Source of the DNA: Actinomycetota bacterium
GTDB lineage: Bacteria; Actinomycetota; Actinomycetes; Mycobacteriales; Pseudonocardiaceae
Direction of reading: 5' to 3'
Length of the DNA: 38,797 bases
Assembly: GCA_021324675.1 (NCBI GenBank)
Contig: JAJPIR010000099.1
Location: forward strand, 1 to 38,797
The notes under the pieces: model-generated
The model's input: only the letters and a program-made list of their open reading frames with translations
Told to the model about the DNA's origin: nothing
Databases searched by the model: none
Shown here: piece by piece, positions 1 through 8,707 of the stretch
Layout of the letters: each line of letters begins with the position of its first letter
Position numbering within the stretch: position 1 is the first letter of the stretch
Made by a program: the position numbers and the translations under genes

Positions 1-91
1 CTAGCCCCGGCACTTGGGCCCGCATGACGGGGGCATCCCCCGTCTCGATGTCGACAGTCCTGACCTCGTCCTGTGCTGCTGATGTAGTCAT
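1..91 (-). CDS. N-terminal fragment of an unidentified protein, cut by the window edge
   Basis: An open frame reads leftwards from an ATG at 89-91 and leaves the window after about 30 codons without a stop. The peptide begins MTTSAAQDEVRTVDIETG and has an ordinary acidic, soluble composition. No good ribosome binding site precedes the ATG, and no family can be assigned from so short a piece. It may equally be chance open sequence. Confidence 0.35.
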   Translation of the reverse strand, partial: MTTSAAQDEVRTVDIETGDAPVMRAQVPGL

Positions 92-517
92 TATATCTTA
101 TCCAATCGTGTGCTTGTGTCCATTGCACGGTTCTGGCTGAGTCGGGTGTGTGTAGCCCAATCCATAATGGTGCACGATTTCCACTGCTCGACCAAACCGG
201 TGTTTCGCTCCACCCACAGGTTCCTCCACGGCGTCTCCCGGCCGCAGGGGTTTAACCAGCGACCGCAACATAGGAGAACGAGCGGCACCTGGTAAGTACG
301 TCGCACTCAAGCCTGATCGGGTGAACACGCTGCGCCGGCCGGCCGCCGCAGCTGACCGACCCCGTCACCAGTTTTTTGACCGTCGTCAGCATTGCCGCCA
401 TGTGCGGCGGGATACCTACTTCACCTTCCGTCTTCCCACGATGAGAATCCGAGACCCGAGCCGGATATCTTCGTTATCTATCCGGCGCCGCGAAGACATG
501 CGCGCCTCTGTGTGCGT
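92..517. other. Gene-free stretch
   Basis: Short open frames exist on both strands but their translations are Arg- and Pro-rich, overlap one another and have no ribosome binding sites. I see no RNA gene or strong hairpin. The DUF397-type small partner gene that often accompanies DUF5753 regulators is not visible here. Confidence 0.5.
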
Positions 518-1348
518 TCAAAATTCGCGAGGAACACGCTCAAGATAATTGATCGTTTCCTTCGGTGATTTGGCAAGTACGAATACGTGGTCCATCAGTG
601 CTCGGTAGTGCTGCACGTCTTCATCCCGGTCGAGATACAGGGCAGTAGTTTGTTGCTGGCGGTACACAACGTCCGGCAGCTCAGGATCGGCGAACCGCAG
701 GATCGTCAAGGAACCGCTGAGGGCCACATACTCGCCGGAATAAACAGGCAGCACCTGCAATTTGATATGTGGTAACTCGGCCATGGTGATCAGATGCCGA
801 AGCTGCTCCCGCAGTACCGAATAGCCTATAAGCCGCCACAGCGCGGTCTGATCGATCACTGCCCACAAACGAGGCGCGCCGGAGCCAGTCAAGATTTCCT
901 GGCGGGTCATCTGCAAAGCGACTCTACGCTCGATATCGAGTACCGATTCGCTCGGGTGCCTTAAGGCCTGGAGGACGCGGGCGACATCCTCGGTCTGGAG
1001 AAGGTCAGGCACCAGCTGCGGTTGATAGGTGCGGATCACCGAACTGGCTTGCTCCAGGCCCAAGTAGGTCGCACCCCAACTCGGCAATAGATCGCTGTAG
1101 TGATGCGCCCAATCGGCTGCGTTGGCCTGTCGAGCCAGCGCCAGCAACTTCTGACGCTGGCGTTGATCAGTAACGCCGTACAAGGTAAGCAAATTGGCCA
1201 CCTCGCGCGCCTTGAACCCGACCCGACCGTGCTCCATACGGCTGATCTTGGTTTGGGACGCCCTGATCGCATGGCCCGCCACCTCGGCGGTAATACCACT
1301 GGCTTTACGCAGCTGGCGTAACTGAGTACCCACTAGAATGGGCACCAC
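518..1348 (-). CDS. XRE-family transcriptional regulator with DUF5753 domain
   Basis: This is a 276-residue DNA-binding regulator of the kind abundant in Streptomyces and relatives. Residues about 8-65 form a helix-turn-helix (LRQLRKASGITAEVAGHAI, then SQTKISRMEHGR). The remainder is the DUF5753 domain, with the typical segments YLGLEQASSVIRTYQPQLVP, DLLQTEDVARV and the C-terminal VVYRQQQTTALYLDRDEDV. The start is the first of two adjacent GTG codons, preceded by a G-rich Shine-Dalgarno-like run. In this family the regulator is often paired with a small DUF397 protein; none is seen downstream. Targets cannot be inferred from the sequence. Length and domain order are normal. Confidence 0.9.
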   Translation of the reverse strand: MVPILVGTQLRQLRKASGITAEVAGHAIRASQTKISRMEHGRVGFKAREVANLLTLYGVTDQRQRQKLLALARQANAADWAHHYSDLLPSWGATYLGLEQASSVIRTYQPQLVPDLLQTEDVARVLQALRHPSESVLDIERRVALQMTRQEILTGSGAPRLWAVIDQTALWRLIGYSVLREQLRHLITMAELPHIKLQVLPVYSGEYVALSGSLTILRFADPELPDVVYRQQQTTALYLDRDEDVQHYRALMDHVFVLAKSPKETINYLERVPREF

Positions 1349-1720
1349 GGTGGCCCCCCGCTGTCGTCGTCAGGGACGCTATGCCAATGCACGTGCACGC
1401 ACCCGCAGCTACGGGCAACTACTCATATTCGGGCCAGTTACCCGCGGCGCATTCACAATAGAGGGAACTTTGCTCTTCGTCACGTGAAACTATGTTAGCG
1501 GCCCGGTATGGCCGGATTAAAACGTTGTACCGATCTATACCATCTGACCGCTAAAGGCTTATTGCTGGCTTTGTTCGCCTCGACAGTGACCGTTGTTTTG
1601 CTCGATGGACCGTTGGGCTCGCCGTGCCTGTACACATACTATCTCGACACCGATGACCAAGATCGCGATGAGCCCAGAGGGTTGGACGCCCCTGCGCCGA
1701 CGCATCAGCACCGTGTGGAG
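1349..1720. other. Intergenic stretch between regulator and GH13 gene
   Basis: No convincing gene is present. An 84-codon plus-strand frame starting at 1508 has one hydrophobic segment (LLLALFASTVTVVLLDG), but it lacks a ribosome binding site and runs antisense into the 3' end of the GH13 gene, so it is not called. Confidence 0.45.
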
Positions 1721-3589
1721 TCAGTCGTCTTGAGACAGGATGAGCGCGGTGTACGGCGGTAGGGCAACGGTGGCGCTGGACGGCATACCGTCGTATGTCC
1801 CGCCGCCGGTAGTCGTGTCATAGCTGCCTTGCTGACCGAAGTCCGGGCTGTAGCCAACCCAATCAGTATTGCACCGCAGCCGCCAGAGGCCAGCCCGTGG
1901 CAACCCAACACGGTAGTTGGGGTAGGCGTTGCACGAGAGGTTGACGATCACGATGACGTCATCGCGGGGGCCGCCCGCATCCCACCGGTGGTAGGCCAGA
2001 ACCTTGCCGCCCTCGTTGACGTGATGGGCGTTAACCCAGTTGCCGCGAAGTCCCCGCGTCGTACCGCGCCGGTCCCGGCGTAGTGCAATCAGGTCCCGGT
2101 AGAGCGCGAGGATGCCGGCGTATGTCGTCGCCTTTGTCCAGTCGATTGGGTCGTCATCGCGCCACCACTGATCCTCAAGGATTTCTTGTCCCTGGAAAAT
2201 CATGGGAATACCGGGAGCGGTGAAGACCAGCGCCGCGCCAAGCGTCGAGCGTTTGCGGGCGTAGTAGTTGCCGGCATGGCCGGGGCTGATTTCCTCCGGC
2301 AGCCGGGCGTGGCCGTTGGCGACCTCATCGTGAGACTCGGTGTAAACAACGCGGCGCAGCGCACCACCGGAGAAGCTGTGCGTGATCGCATCGCGGACAG
2401 CGGCCACGCTGCGCGCAGCGTCGTCGGTGGCGGTGAGCGCAGCGCGGATTGAGTGGACGAAGGCGCCGTCCCATTGGCTGTCGAACCCGGCGCCGTTGTC
2501 GGTGACGCGGCGGGTCACCCAGTCGTTGCCCTGCAAATCTTCGGCGATGTGCAGCTTCCACGGCTGCCGTGCGTCGGTATCTGCCGTGATCTGCTGCATC
2601 AGCCGCCAGCCGTCGGCGATGTCACGGTCGGTAGCGTTCCCGCCGTCTAGGTTGCGGATGTAACCCGTTGCGTCCCAGCGCAGCCCGTCGGCGCGGAATT
2701 CCTCAAGCCACATGCGCGCGTTGTCGGTCAAGAACGCGCGGATCTCGGGGCGGCCGTAATCTGGCCGGGTTTCACCCCAGGGTGTGAGGCGCCGGTCGTC
2801 GTTATAGAAGTAGATGCCACCGCCCGATCCCTGGCTCCAGCCATCAAACCGCCACAGGTCGAGGTCTTGGGGGCCGAGGTGGTTGTAGACGACGTCGCAG
2901 ATGACCGCAAGCCCCCGCTCGTGCGCGGCCCGGATGAGCGCCTTGAGCCGACGCGGCCCGCCGTAGATTGACTCGACGGCAAACGGCTGCGCAGGGTTAT
3001 ACCCCCACGAAAAGTCGAAGGCGAATTCCATCGAGGGCATCAGCTCGATCGCGCTGACCCCGAGGTCTACCAGGTGGTCTAATCGGGCCTCGACGCTGTC
3101 AAAGCTGCCAGGCGGACCGCCGGGCAGATCGTTGTACGTTCCGACGTGCAGCTCATAGATGACGAGGTCGTCCCATGGCGGGGTGCGATAGTCGGCGGTG
3201 CCCCAATCGAAGTCGGAGCTGTGCACGATCGACCAGCCGTTCTGGCCGGACTGCGTCAGCTCACGAGCGTACGGATCATTGCGCTCAGCGCGATCAGCGC
3301 CGCCGACGCGAAACTTATAAAGGCTGCCTTCGCCTGCACCGGGCACGTCCGCCGACCACAGACCACTGTCCTCGCGAGCCAGCGGAACCACAGTCTGCCC
3401 GTCACCGGTGCCGAACCTGCCCATGACCCCGACGTCAGTCGCATGCGGCGCCCACACACGGAAGGTAACCCCACCGTCGTACGGCGTCGCACCCATTCCG
3501 GGTCGCACCGATGCCGTCACGCCGGGCGGCTTCGCGATCTCCCTCTGCTCGGCCATGACATCACTCTGCCCCACCCACCGTCTCGCCAT
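1721..3589 (-). CDS. GH13 alpha-glucan-active enzyme with CBM48 (branching enzyme / TreZ-like)
   Basis: A cytoplasmic enzyme of about 622 residues acting on alpha-glucans. The N-terminus is a CBM48-type domain (DGGVTFRVWAPHATDVGVMG). A TIM barrel follows with the four GH13 regions: DVVYNHLG, GLRWDATGY (nucleophile Asp about 306), HIAEDLQGND (acid/base Glu about 350) and YTESHDEVANG (Asp about 421). A beta-sandwich ends the protein. The arrangement resembles GlgB and malto-oligosyltrehalose trehalohydrolase; I cannot decide between hydrolase and branching activity. TTG 3595, GTG 3592 and ATG 3589 all lie behind an AGGAGG; ATG 3589 is chosen for codon and spacing, and ATG 3556 is a further alternative. 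It stands alone, without glgX, treY or glgE next to it. With the GH65 enzyme further along it points to glycogen or trehalose turnover. Confidence 0.88.
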   Translation of the reverse strand: MARRWVGQSDVMAEQREIAKPPGVTASVRPGMGATPYDGGVTFRVWAPHATDVGVMGRFGTGDGQTVVPLAREDSGLWSADVPGAGEGSLYKFRVGGADRAERNDPYARELTQSGQNGWSIVHSSDFDWGTADYRTPPWDDLVIYELHVGTYNDLPGGPPGSFDSVEARLDHLVDLGVSAIELMPSMEFAFDFSWGYNPAQPFAVESIYGGPRRLKALIRAAHERGLAVICDVVYNHLGPQDLDLWRFDGWSQGSGGGIYFYNDDRRLTPWGETRPDYGRPEIRAFLTDNARMWLEEFRADGLRWDATGYIRNLDGGNATDRDIADGWRLMQQITADTDARQPWKLHIAEDLQGNDWVTRRVTDNGAGFDSQWDGAFVHSIRAALTATDDAARSVAAVRDAITHSFSGGALRRVVYTESHDEVANGHARLPEEISPGHAGNYYARKRSTLGAALVFTAPGIPMIFQGQEILEDQWWRDDDPIDWTKATTYAGILALYRDLIALRRDRRGTTRGLRGNWVNAHHVNEGGKVLAYHRWDAGGPRDDVIVIVNLSCNAYPNYRVGLPRAGLWRLRCNTDWVGYSPDFGQQGSYDTTTGGGTYDGMPSSATVALPPYTALILSQDD

Positions 3590-4653
3590 CACCAATATCC
3601 TCCTGTGTCCTCCGGCTCAGCAGAGATACAGGAAAGAGGGTGAGCAATGCATGCCTAATACTCCATGCCGGTCCCGTTGTATTGGCGCGGCCTAGCGACA
3701 CTCCTGGGCAACCCGCGCACCGTCGCCGATCATGATCTAGGGACTTCCCTTCCTGTCCCGCTAAAACAAGGATGTTCGTAGGCCACCGACCGCGTGCCTT
3801 CTCAGGGTCACAACCGGCCAACAGCGGTCACCCACTTATCTACCGCTGAGTCAGCAGATCAGCATTGGCATACGTCAGCACCTTGATCGACTCCCGGCAT
3901 TCCGGCTGATCAGGCGTATTTGCTTTCGTCGCTCGCTTGACCGGCAGTAGGCGAGGCCGTTCCGGCATCGAAGGAAGGGCAGGGCAGCAGGTTGGGGGAG
4001 TAGGGATCGTACCTGGTACCGGCGGCGGCAACGAAACGCTGCGCGACCAAGCGCGGTTGGCCCCAGGCACAGCAGACGACACGGGTACCAGCAGCCATAC
4101 AGGCCCGGAATTCGTAACCGCCAACAACATCAATTTCCTGATTGCTAAGTACCACGTGCCATCTGAATTCGATCTACTGAGCATGGATATCGACGGCGAC
4201 GAGCTCTGGACGTGGAACCCGATCAATCCGCGCTGGAGACCGCGAGTCATCGGTCGGGATCGTGAAGGCGGTGAGGCGCTATTGTCCCGACCAGCACCAG
4301 ACCCGCTGACGCGGATAAATATCACGTTGGCCGCCTGCGCTCGAAGTCGATCTAATCGGTTGCGGATCGCGTGGAGGGAGATTGGGACCATTGATGGATT
4401 AGCGGTATTCGGACCATTTGGTGGTCTAACTAGGTGACGATGACGCGGGCAGCCGCGGCGATGCCAGTAGAGGACGGCTTCGATCCCGTGACAGCCTGGC
4501 GTCTGTCCGGGCCCGCGGCAGGATGGTCGAGCTACGCGGTACCGCGTGCAGGCCGGTGATCCATCCCGGAAGATTGGTACTGGCTGCATGCCGGCGTCCA
4601 GCTGGTTTCTATGCAGCTAAACGCCGAGATCGTCTGGCCAAGGGAGGGGCTCG
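3590..4653. other. Gene-poor stretch with one gene remnant
   Basis: Over 1 kb without an intact gene. Long open frames on both strands at about 3840-4590 are low-complexity translations that do not look like proteins, apart from the FkbM-like remnant at 4105-4260, annotated separately. The Shine-Dalgarno of the SMR gene (AGGGAGG) lies at 4641-4647. Confidence 0.5.
4105..4260 (+). pseudogene. Remnant of an FkbM-like (SAM-fold) family protein
   Basis: About 50 codons of protein-like sequence sit inside otherwise meaningless frame: GPEFVTANNINFLIAKYHVP, then SEFDLLSMDIDGDELWTWNP and PRVI. From memory this matches a conserved block of an FkbM/SAM-methyltransferase-like family (consensus close to 'EFDLLSIDIDGNDYWVW'). 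The N-terminal part before it and the C-terminal part after it are missing, and no start or ribosome binding site belongs to it. It is read as a decayed internal fragment. The frame stays open to 4437 by chance. Confidence 0.55.
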
Positions 4654-5010
4654 GTGCCTGGCTACTTATGCCTGTCCGTAGCGATCTGCTCAGAAGTTGC
4701 GGGGACGCTTGCCCTACGTTACACGCATGGATTTATGAAGCTGCTCCCATCGTTGATCGTCATTGTCGCCTACTCGCTCGCCTTTTATATGCTGTCGCTC
4801 GCGCTGCGTGACATCCCGGTTGGGGTTGCGTACGCGATTTGGTCCGGCGTCGGCACGGCGATTGTGGCGATAGGGGGTACGATTCTCTTCGGCGAGCGTC
4901 TGACAATCGCTACCATTGCCGGCTTGGCTCTAGTAGTCACTGGCGTGATCTTACTTGAATTAGGGACAAGCGTGGCGCCCGAATTTTCGATGGATCCGGG
5001 AGGTGACTAG
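4654..5010 (+). CDS. Small multidrug resistance (SMR/EmrE-type) efflux protein
   Basis: A 118-residue, four-helix membrane protein that would work as a dimer exchanging protons for cationic compounds or guanidinium-like substrates. The essential membrane glutamate is at Glu14 (LCLSVAICSEVAGTLALRY), exactly the EmrE position. The other conserved SMR segments are DIPVGVAYAIWSGVGTA in helix 3 and a C-terminal GLALVVTGVILLELG. The start is GTG 4654, placed by AGGGAGG a few bases upstream; this also puts Glu14 in register. It is slightly longer than EmrE because of a short C-terminal tail. It is a lone gene with no divergent regulator. The exact substrate (quaternary amines versus Gdx-type guanidinium) cannot be told. 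Confidence 0.93.
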   Translation: MPGYLCLSVAICSEVAGTLALRYTHGFMKLLPSLIVIVAYSLAFYMLSLALRDIPVGVAYAIWSGVGTAIVAIGGTILFGERLTIATIAGLALVVTGVILLELGTSVAPEFSMDPGGD

Positions 5011-5256
5011 GGTGCCTCTGTAAGTTGCAGTAGACGATGCAAAATATCGGATGCGACGTTCTGTGGTCCAACTCAACATGACTAAGAATCATTGAGAAAA
5101 ATGCGTCTGGCATGCAAACGCGTCATCGCTGGCCTAAAGCGAGTGTCACGCTGCCGGTAACCGTCTTTCTTATGCCGTTAGTCCACCACGTGGCTCCGGT
5201 TGTGGGTTCGGGGCTCAGTGGGAGGCAGCAGGACCGCCGGGGATCGGGTGGATTTA

Positions 5257-5601
5257 TTACTTACCGAGCACAAGGGTTTGCACGGCCGCCCAGGCACCCT
5301 GTGGACCGTTGATCAGGACCGGTGGCTTGCTCCCCAGGTCGTTGAGTGTGTGGATCTGTTCTGCTGAAGCCACCAACAGTCGGGCGCCCGCCTTGGTGGC
5401 GGCTGCCGCGATGTCCTGGGCAGAAAGCAGCGGATTCACCGGTAGTGGCACCGCTTGGTGCTTGATAGCGGCGGCGAATGCCTCGGCGAAGCCGGGACCG
5501 TCGGGCAGCATGATGAGCACCCGTTCCGCCGGCCGCACGCCCAGTTGGGCAAGTACAGCGGCAACTGCAGCCGTCTGTTCGGCCGATTCAGAACGATTCA
5601 T
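5257..5601 (-). pseudogene. Truncated acyl-CoA ligase / AMP-binding protein (N-terminal fragment)
   Basis: The 114-residue frame matches only the first part of the AMP-dependent synthetase fold: AVLAQLGVRPAERVLIMLPD, then GPGFAEAFAAAIKHQAVPLP, VNPLLSAQDIA and ARLLVASAEQI. Family members are about 500 residues long and carry the P-loop-like YTSGTTG motif, the ATP-binding YG(E/T)TE and a C-terminal lid. None of these is present, and a stop follows PQGAWAAVQTLVLGK. The usual first 30-40 residues also appear to be missing and no clear ribosome binding site precedes the ATG. It is read as a decayed fatty-acid-CoA ligase gene. No ligase activity is possible from this piece. Confidence 0.7.
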
Positions 5602-6052
5602 GGAATTAGCATCAGGCTTGTAGACGGTGTCTTCTTTCCGCGCGCTTGGGCGCGAGAGACTAGCTGATTGCTAAATGTTTGTCAACTAGACTGGACGGAA
5701 CGGCATTCGGCTGCATATGCACATGCAAGATCCGGTGCAATGTCTGGAGTATCGCGCCGACGATATTCTCGACTCGTGAGGAGTTCCTCGGATACGACAC
5801 CAAGATGTAAACCTGCGAACGATGTCCTGCGCCGCCACTGCCGACGGTCCCCGGCGATGCGCTCCCACCGTTTGTCCGGCTCTCCGCCGCTAAGCTCCTT
5901 GACCCGCCGGCAGGGCTGACCAGAATGATTTTCCACTCATTTCAGGTTCGGGCCCGGCATCAGAGCGCATACCATGTCGCGTTCTGGGGACCAAGCCGGC
6001 CGAAGACACAGAACAAAGCCAGCGATCGGCTGGCCGCGCCAGCTTGGCGGGT
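5602..6052. other. Gene-free stretch
   Basis: No intact gene is recognisable. Frames on both strands give Arg/Ser/Pro-rich translations without ribosome binding sites. It may include decayed sequence continuous with the adjacent ligase fragment, but nothing can be matched to a family. Confidence 0.45.
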
Positions 6053-6502
6053 TCACCGGCGTAGGATCACCGCTCGTAGCTCTGCGGACAGCCGTTCTTT
6101 GTTCAGTCCGTATCGGTCAGTCAAGGCCCAGATGGCCAAGCAGAACGTGATCGCTTCAACGATCAGGCTCGGGATGCCCAGGGGATAGAACCAGGCGCCG
6201 ATTGCGGTCAGGACTCCGGGTAGCCCCGTGGTACGGGTGAGGATGTAACCGAGGAAGGTCAAAAACGCGGTTACGCCGCCGATGAGCCAACCCAGGCGTG
6301 GGGCCGGCGCGATAAGGAACACCGCACCAAGGACCATGCCCGCCGCCGAAGCAGTGAACAATCCATCGAGCACTGGTAAGGAATAACCGGGCACGAACAC
6401 CAGATGCAGTCCCGCGCCGGTTAGCAACGCGGCGGCACCGATCAGGCGGGCAACAGGTTGTTCAGCGCGACCGGCGTCCAGTCCAGTGAGCTTGCCCAAC
6501 AC
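6053..6502 (-). CDS. Small integral membrane protein, unknown function
   Basis: A 149-residue hydrophobic protein with about four membrane helices (for example LIGAAALLTGAGLHLVFVPG, GMVLGAVFLIAP, GWLIGGVTAFLTFLGYIL and SLIVEAITFCLAIWAL) and a short charged C-terminus, ERLSAELRAVILRR. GTG 6502 is used as the start, with AGAGGAG about 11 bases upstream; an inner start is possible. The helical pattern and normal codon use make it a real gene, but I recognise no family. Upstream lies the stress-protein remnant, so operon context gives no clue. Confidence 0.65.
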   Translation of the reverse strand: MLGKLTGLDAGRAEQPVARLIGAAALLTGAGLHLVFVPGYSLPVLDGLFTASAAGMVLGAVFLIAPAPRLGWLIGGVTAFLTFLGYILTRTTGLPGVLTAIGAWFYPLGIPSLIVEAITFCLAIWALTDRYGLNKERLSAELRAVILRR

Positions 6503-6640
6503 AGTGTGTTCATCTCCTCTAACTTCTGCTCACCAGTCTTCGAACCACGTTACCGCGGCCAGCTGGGGCCTGATCACAGCTGCTCTCGGAGGCCAACACT
6601 TTGTCAGTGCATCTACTCCTTGCGGCGCCCAGACACAGGA

Positions 6641-6866
6641 CTAACCAGCATCGGGCGGTGTGTGTCGCGCGCAGTACCAGCTCACCGGCCAGTGCACCAA
6701 GTCGATCTCGTGGGGACCGTGGCCCACGATCAACAAATGCGCGTCCGCGGATGCAGACACCAAAGCGAGCAAGCCATGCCGTATTTGACCTTTTGCTCCA
6801 CCTCAACCTGTCCGACCGATTGGGTACCCGCAACCACGCGGTGGCCATGACCTGTACCCGCCTGCC
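6641..6866 (-). pseudogene. Frameshifted universal stress protein (UspA-type) remnant
   Basis: Reading leftwards, one frame gives RVVAGTQSVGQVEVEQKVKYG. The next frame continues as HGLLALVSASADAHLLIVG, then HGPHEIDLVHWPVSWYCARH, and ends at TAG 6641. This is the C-terminal half of a UspA domain: the beta-strand 'ADLLVVG', then a segment like 'GSVSWYCARHA'. The ATP-binding G-x2-G-x9-G(S/T) loop is damaged, there is a frameshift near 6783, and the N-terminal half is absent. The matching is from memory of the family; the call rests on two collinear pieces in adjacent frames. Confidence 0.5.
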
Positions 6867-6895
6867 ATAGGACGGCCGTGAGTTATGCCCGAGGC

Positions 6896-7261
6896 CTACC
6901 TACCTCCAGCGGTCTCCCACGCCTGCACCACCTCCGCGGGTAGCCGCCCGCGATCTCTGACGTTGTAGCCGTTTTTCTTGGCCCACTCGCGGATCGACTT
7001 CAGCGTCTGGCGGTTGTAGCCAGGGCCGCGCCTGGTGCTTGTGACGCCTCGGCCTGGGTGGGCCCCGCTGCGTCGGCGCCCACCCAGTTTTCGAGCTACG
7101 TTGACATAGGGGGCCAGCGCATCATGCAGCTTCGCGCTGTTTTCGTCAGTCAGATCGAGCTCGTAGGCCCTGCCATCAAGCGCGAACTCAACGGTGCTGA
7201 TGCTCTCAGCCGCCTCACCAGTCAGATCGTCGACCAGCGTGACGATGGTTTTCCGCGCCAT
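6896..7261 (-). CDS. lsr2: Lsr2-family nucleoid-associated protein
   Basis: A 121-residue xenogeneic silencer that dimerises, bridges AT-rich DNA and represses acquired genes in actinomycetes. The N-terminal beta-rich dimerisation domain is MARKTIVTLVDDLTGE with TVEFALDGRAYELDLT. A basic linker (GGRRRSGAHPGRG) leads to the C-terminal DNA-binding domain: YNRQTLKSIREWAKKNGYNV followed by RDRGRLPAEVVQAWE, which carries the RGR minor-groove hook. Length fits the family. Start ATG 7261 gives the canonical MARK N-terminus; GAGGAAG lies upstream. It may be a second copy, because actinomycetes often carry more than one Lsr2 and this one sits alone in a gene-sparse region. Confidence 0.95.
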   Translation of the reverse strand: MARKTIVTLVDDLTGEAAESISTVEFALDGRAYELDLTDENSAKLHDALAPYVNVARKLGGRRRSGAHPGRGVTSTRRGPGYNRQTLKSIREWAKKNGYNVRDRGRLPAEVVQAWETAGGR

Positions 7262-7882
7262 GGTTAATCCACTTCCTCGGTATCGCTTTAGCTTGTTGCG
7301 CATCCCAATGTACCCAACTTGTCGCGGCGCAAACAGGCGCGGTGACAGCGATACCGACGCAGGCCGATGCGCTTTCCATCGTGCCCACTCGCCGCGGTCT
7401 TGGTTCGCTTTACCGCTTCTGCTTTCCACTCGCTGGCAACTCTTCTGCCCTGGCGCTTGCCGAGCCGGTACCAGCATCGCTGATCCGCGCAGGGGTGTGG
7501 CAAGTTCCAGGAAAATTTCGAAATACGCCACAGCTCGTCAAGAGGACTCTAGTTCTTGAGCCTATACAAATAAATCTACCGGTGCGAGCCAGATGCCGCT
7601 GGTAGCCGCGCAGCAGCTCGCGATCCAGCCCGGCGATGTCTGGCGCACCGGCATGCCCATCTGCAGGTTGTGGTTGCCGCGGGCCCGCAGCCTGGGCAGC
7701 TCCGGCCCCGTGCACTAGGACGCCTCCTGGAGATCACCGCGTCAAGGCACTCCGCGTCCGACCATGCTGCGGTATTGGGTGCATCTGGATTTATAGAACC
7801 TCCACTTGACCTCAGCCCGAGCCGATTGGGAAACGACTCATCGGTGGCGGCGGCGCAGCAGTCCTCGGTTGTGCTGGCGGTG
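7262..7882. other. Gene-free stretch upstream of lsr2
   Basis: About 620 bases without an intact gene. A minus-strand frame near 7600-7715 includes APDIAGLDRELLRGYQRHLA, which recalls the N-terminal core-binding segment of tyrosine recombinases, but nothing else of an integrase follows, so it is not called. Confidence 0.4.
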
Positions 7883-8197
7883 TCAAGCTGATCTGTTCAG
7901 GCCCAAGCCGTGGCGCAACGCCTCGACCGTGGGCGCTCCGTGCACCTGGCCGCCCTCGTCTCGGTACAACCGGCACGACACGCCCGGCGCAAGCCCTGTC
8001 TCGGCGAACGGGTCAACACCGTCCACCAGCAGGGTTGGCGACCCGGTCATGCCCACCGCCTCCGCCGACGCCAGATCGTCGACCACCCGGTAAGCCCGCT
8101 CGACCAGCCGAGGATGGTCGGCTAGCACCTGGTCTAGCCGTTGCTCCAGCAGCGCCACATGCGGGCAGCCCGGTACGTGCACGATCTCCAGCTTCAT
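7883..8197 (-). CDS. Thioredoxin-fold protein (alkylmercury-lyase-associated type)
   Basis: A 104-residue cytoplasmic protein with a thioredoxin-like fold. The N-terminus MKLEIVHVPGCPHVALLEQR places one cysteine where the thioredoxin active site begins; the second is replaced, so a CxxC disulphide is not possible. The cis-proline loop is GMTGSPTLLVDGVDPF. A further cysteine occurs in PGVSCRLYRDEGG, typical of small proteins annotated next to alkylmercury lyases. ATG 8197 is chosen over upstream codons because AGGAGGAG lies just before it. No mer genes are near, so a mercury role is not supported here; a redox or thiol-sensing role is inference. Confidence 0.8.
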   Translation of the reverse strand: MKLEIVHVPGCPHVALLEQRLDQVLADHPRLVERAYRVVDDLASAEAVGMTGSPTLLVDGVDPFAETGLAPGVSCRLYRDEGGQVHGAPTVEALRHGLGLNRSA

Positions 8198-8707
8198 CGC
8201 AGCTCCTCCTGGCTTTGATGCGCAGGACGCCCAACATGGAGCATCGGCGATCACCACGTGAGCGATCACACGCTGCGCGGCCAAAGTGGTCAAGGCGGGA
8301 TTGGGTTGTTGTGATCCTATGCATCAACCCGTTGGCTGTCAGGTGTACACCGGGAAATTCAGCGATACGCACCACACCAAGGCTTGCCACGCATCGCCGT
8401 GCGTAGCATGCATGCCTCCGACAGCGACAACACCAGCCATAGCGTTGGCAGACCCGGAGCAAACCCAGGCCTACATCAATCGCTACATCAACGGCCATGG
8501 ACAGCCCAAACGTCCTCGGCGGTGGTCCAGAATATGCGGCCGATATCGACGCCTGCGGGTCGCTCTACAATTGGGTCCTGGCGGCACTGTGGCCAGTGCG
8601 GCACTCACGATTGGTACCGCAACCAGCGCCGTCGTCGGTTTGGGATGAATGATTAATTCCTGCGACTCTGGGAGTGAGCGGGGTTGTACCACCGACCTGG
8701 TGCTGGG
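8198..8707. other. Gene-free stretch
   Basis: About 500 bases between the thioredoxin-like gene and the convergently read end of GH65, with no convincing protein on either strand. It includes the ribosome binding site of the thioredoxin-like gene at about 8202-8209. Confidence 0.45.

Noticed and set aside
1508-1762. 84-codon plus-strand frame with one hydrophobic segment
   Set aside because: No ribosome binding site, overlaps the GH13 gene antisense, and only the single hydrophobic stretch looks protein-like.
3840-4589. 249-codon open frame on the minus strand
   Set aside because: The translation is Pro/Ser/Arg-rich without domain-like pattern, has no ribosome binding site, and the only protein-like signal in this interval is on the plus strand (the FkbM-like remnant).
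7600-7715. Integrase-like segment LDRELLRGYQRHLA on the minus strand
   Set aside because: Only about 20 residues resemble the core-binding domain; no catalytic Arg/His/Tyr region follows and no attachment site is visible.
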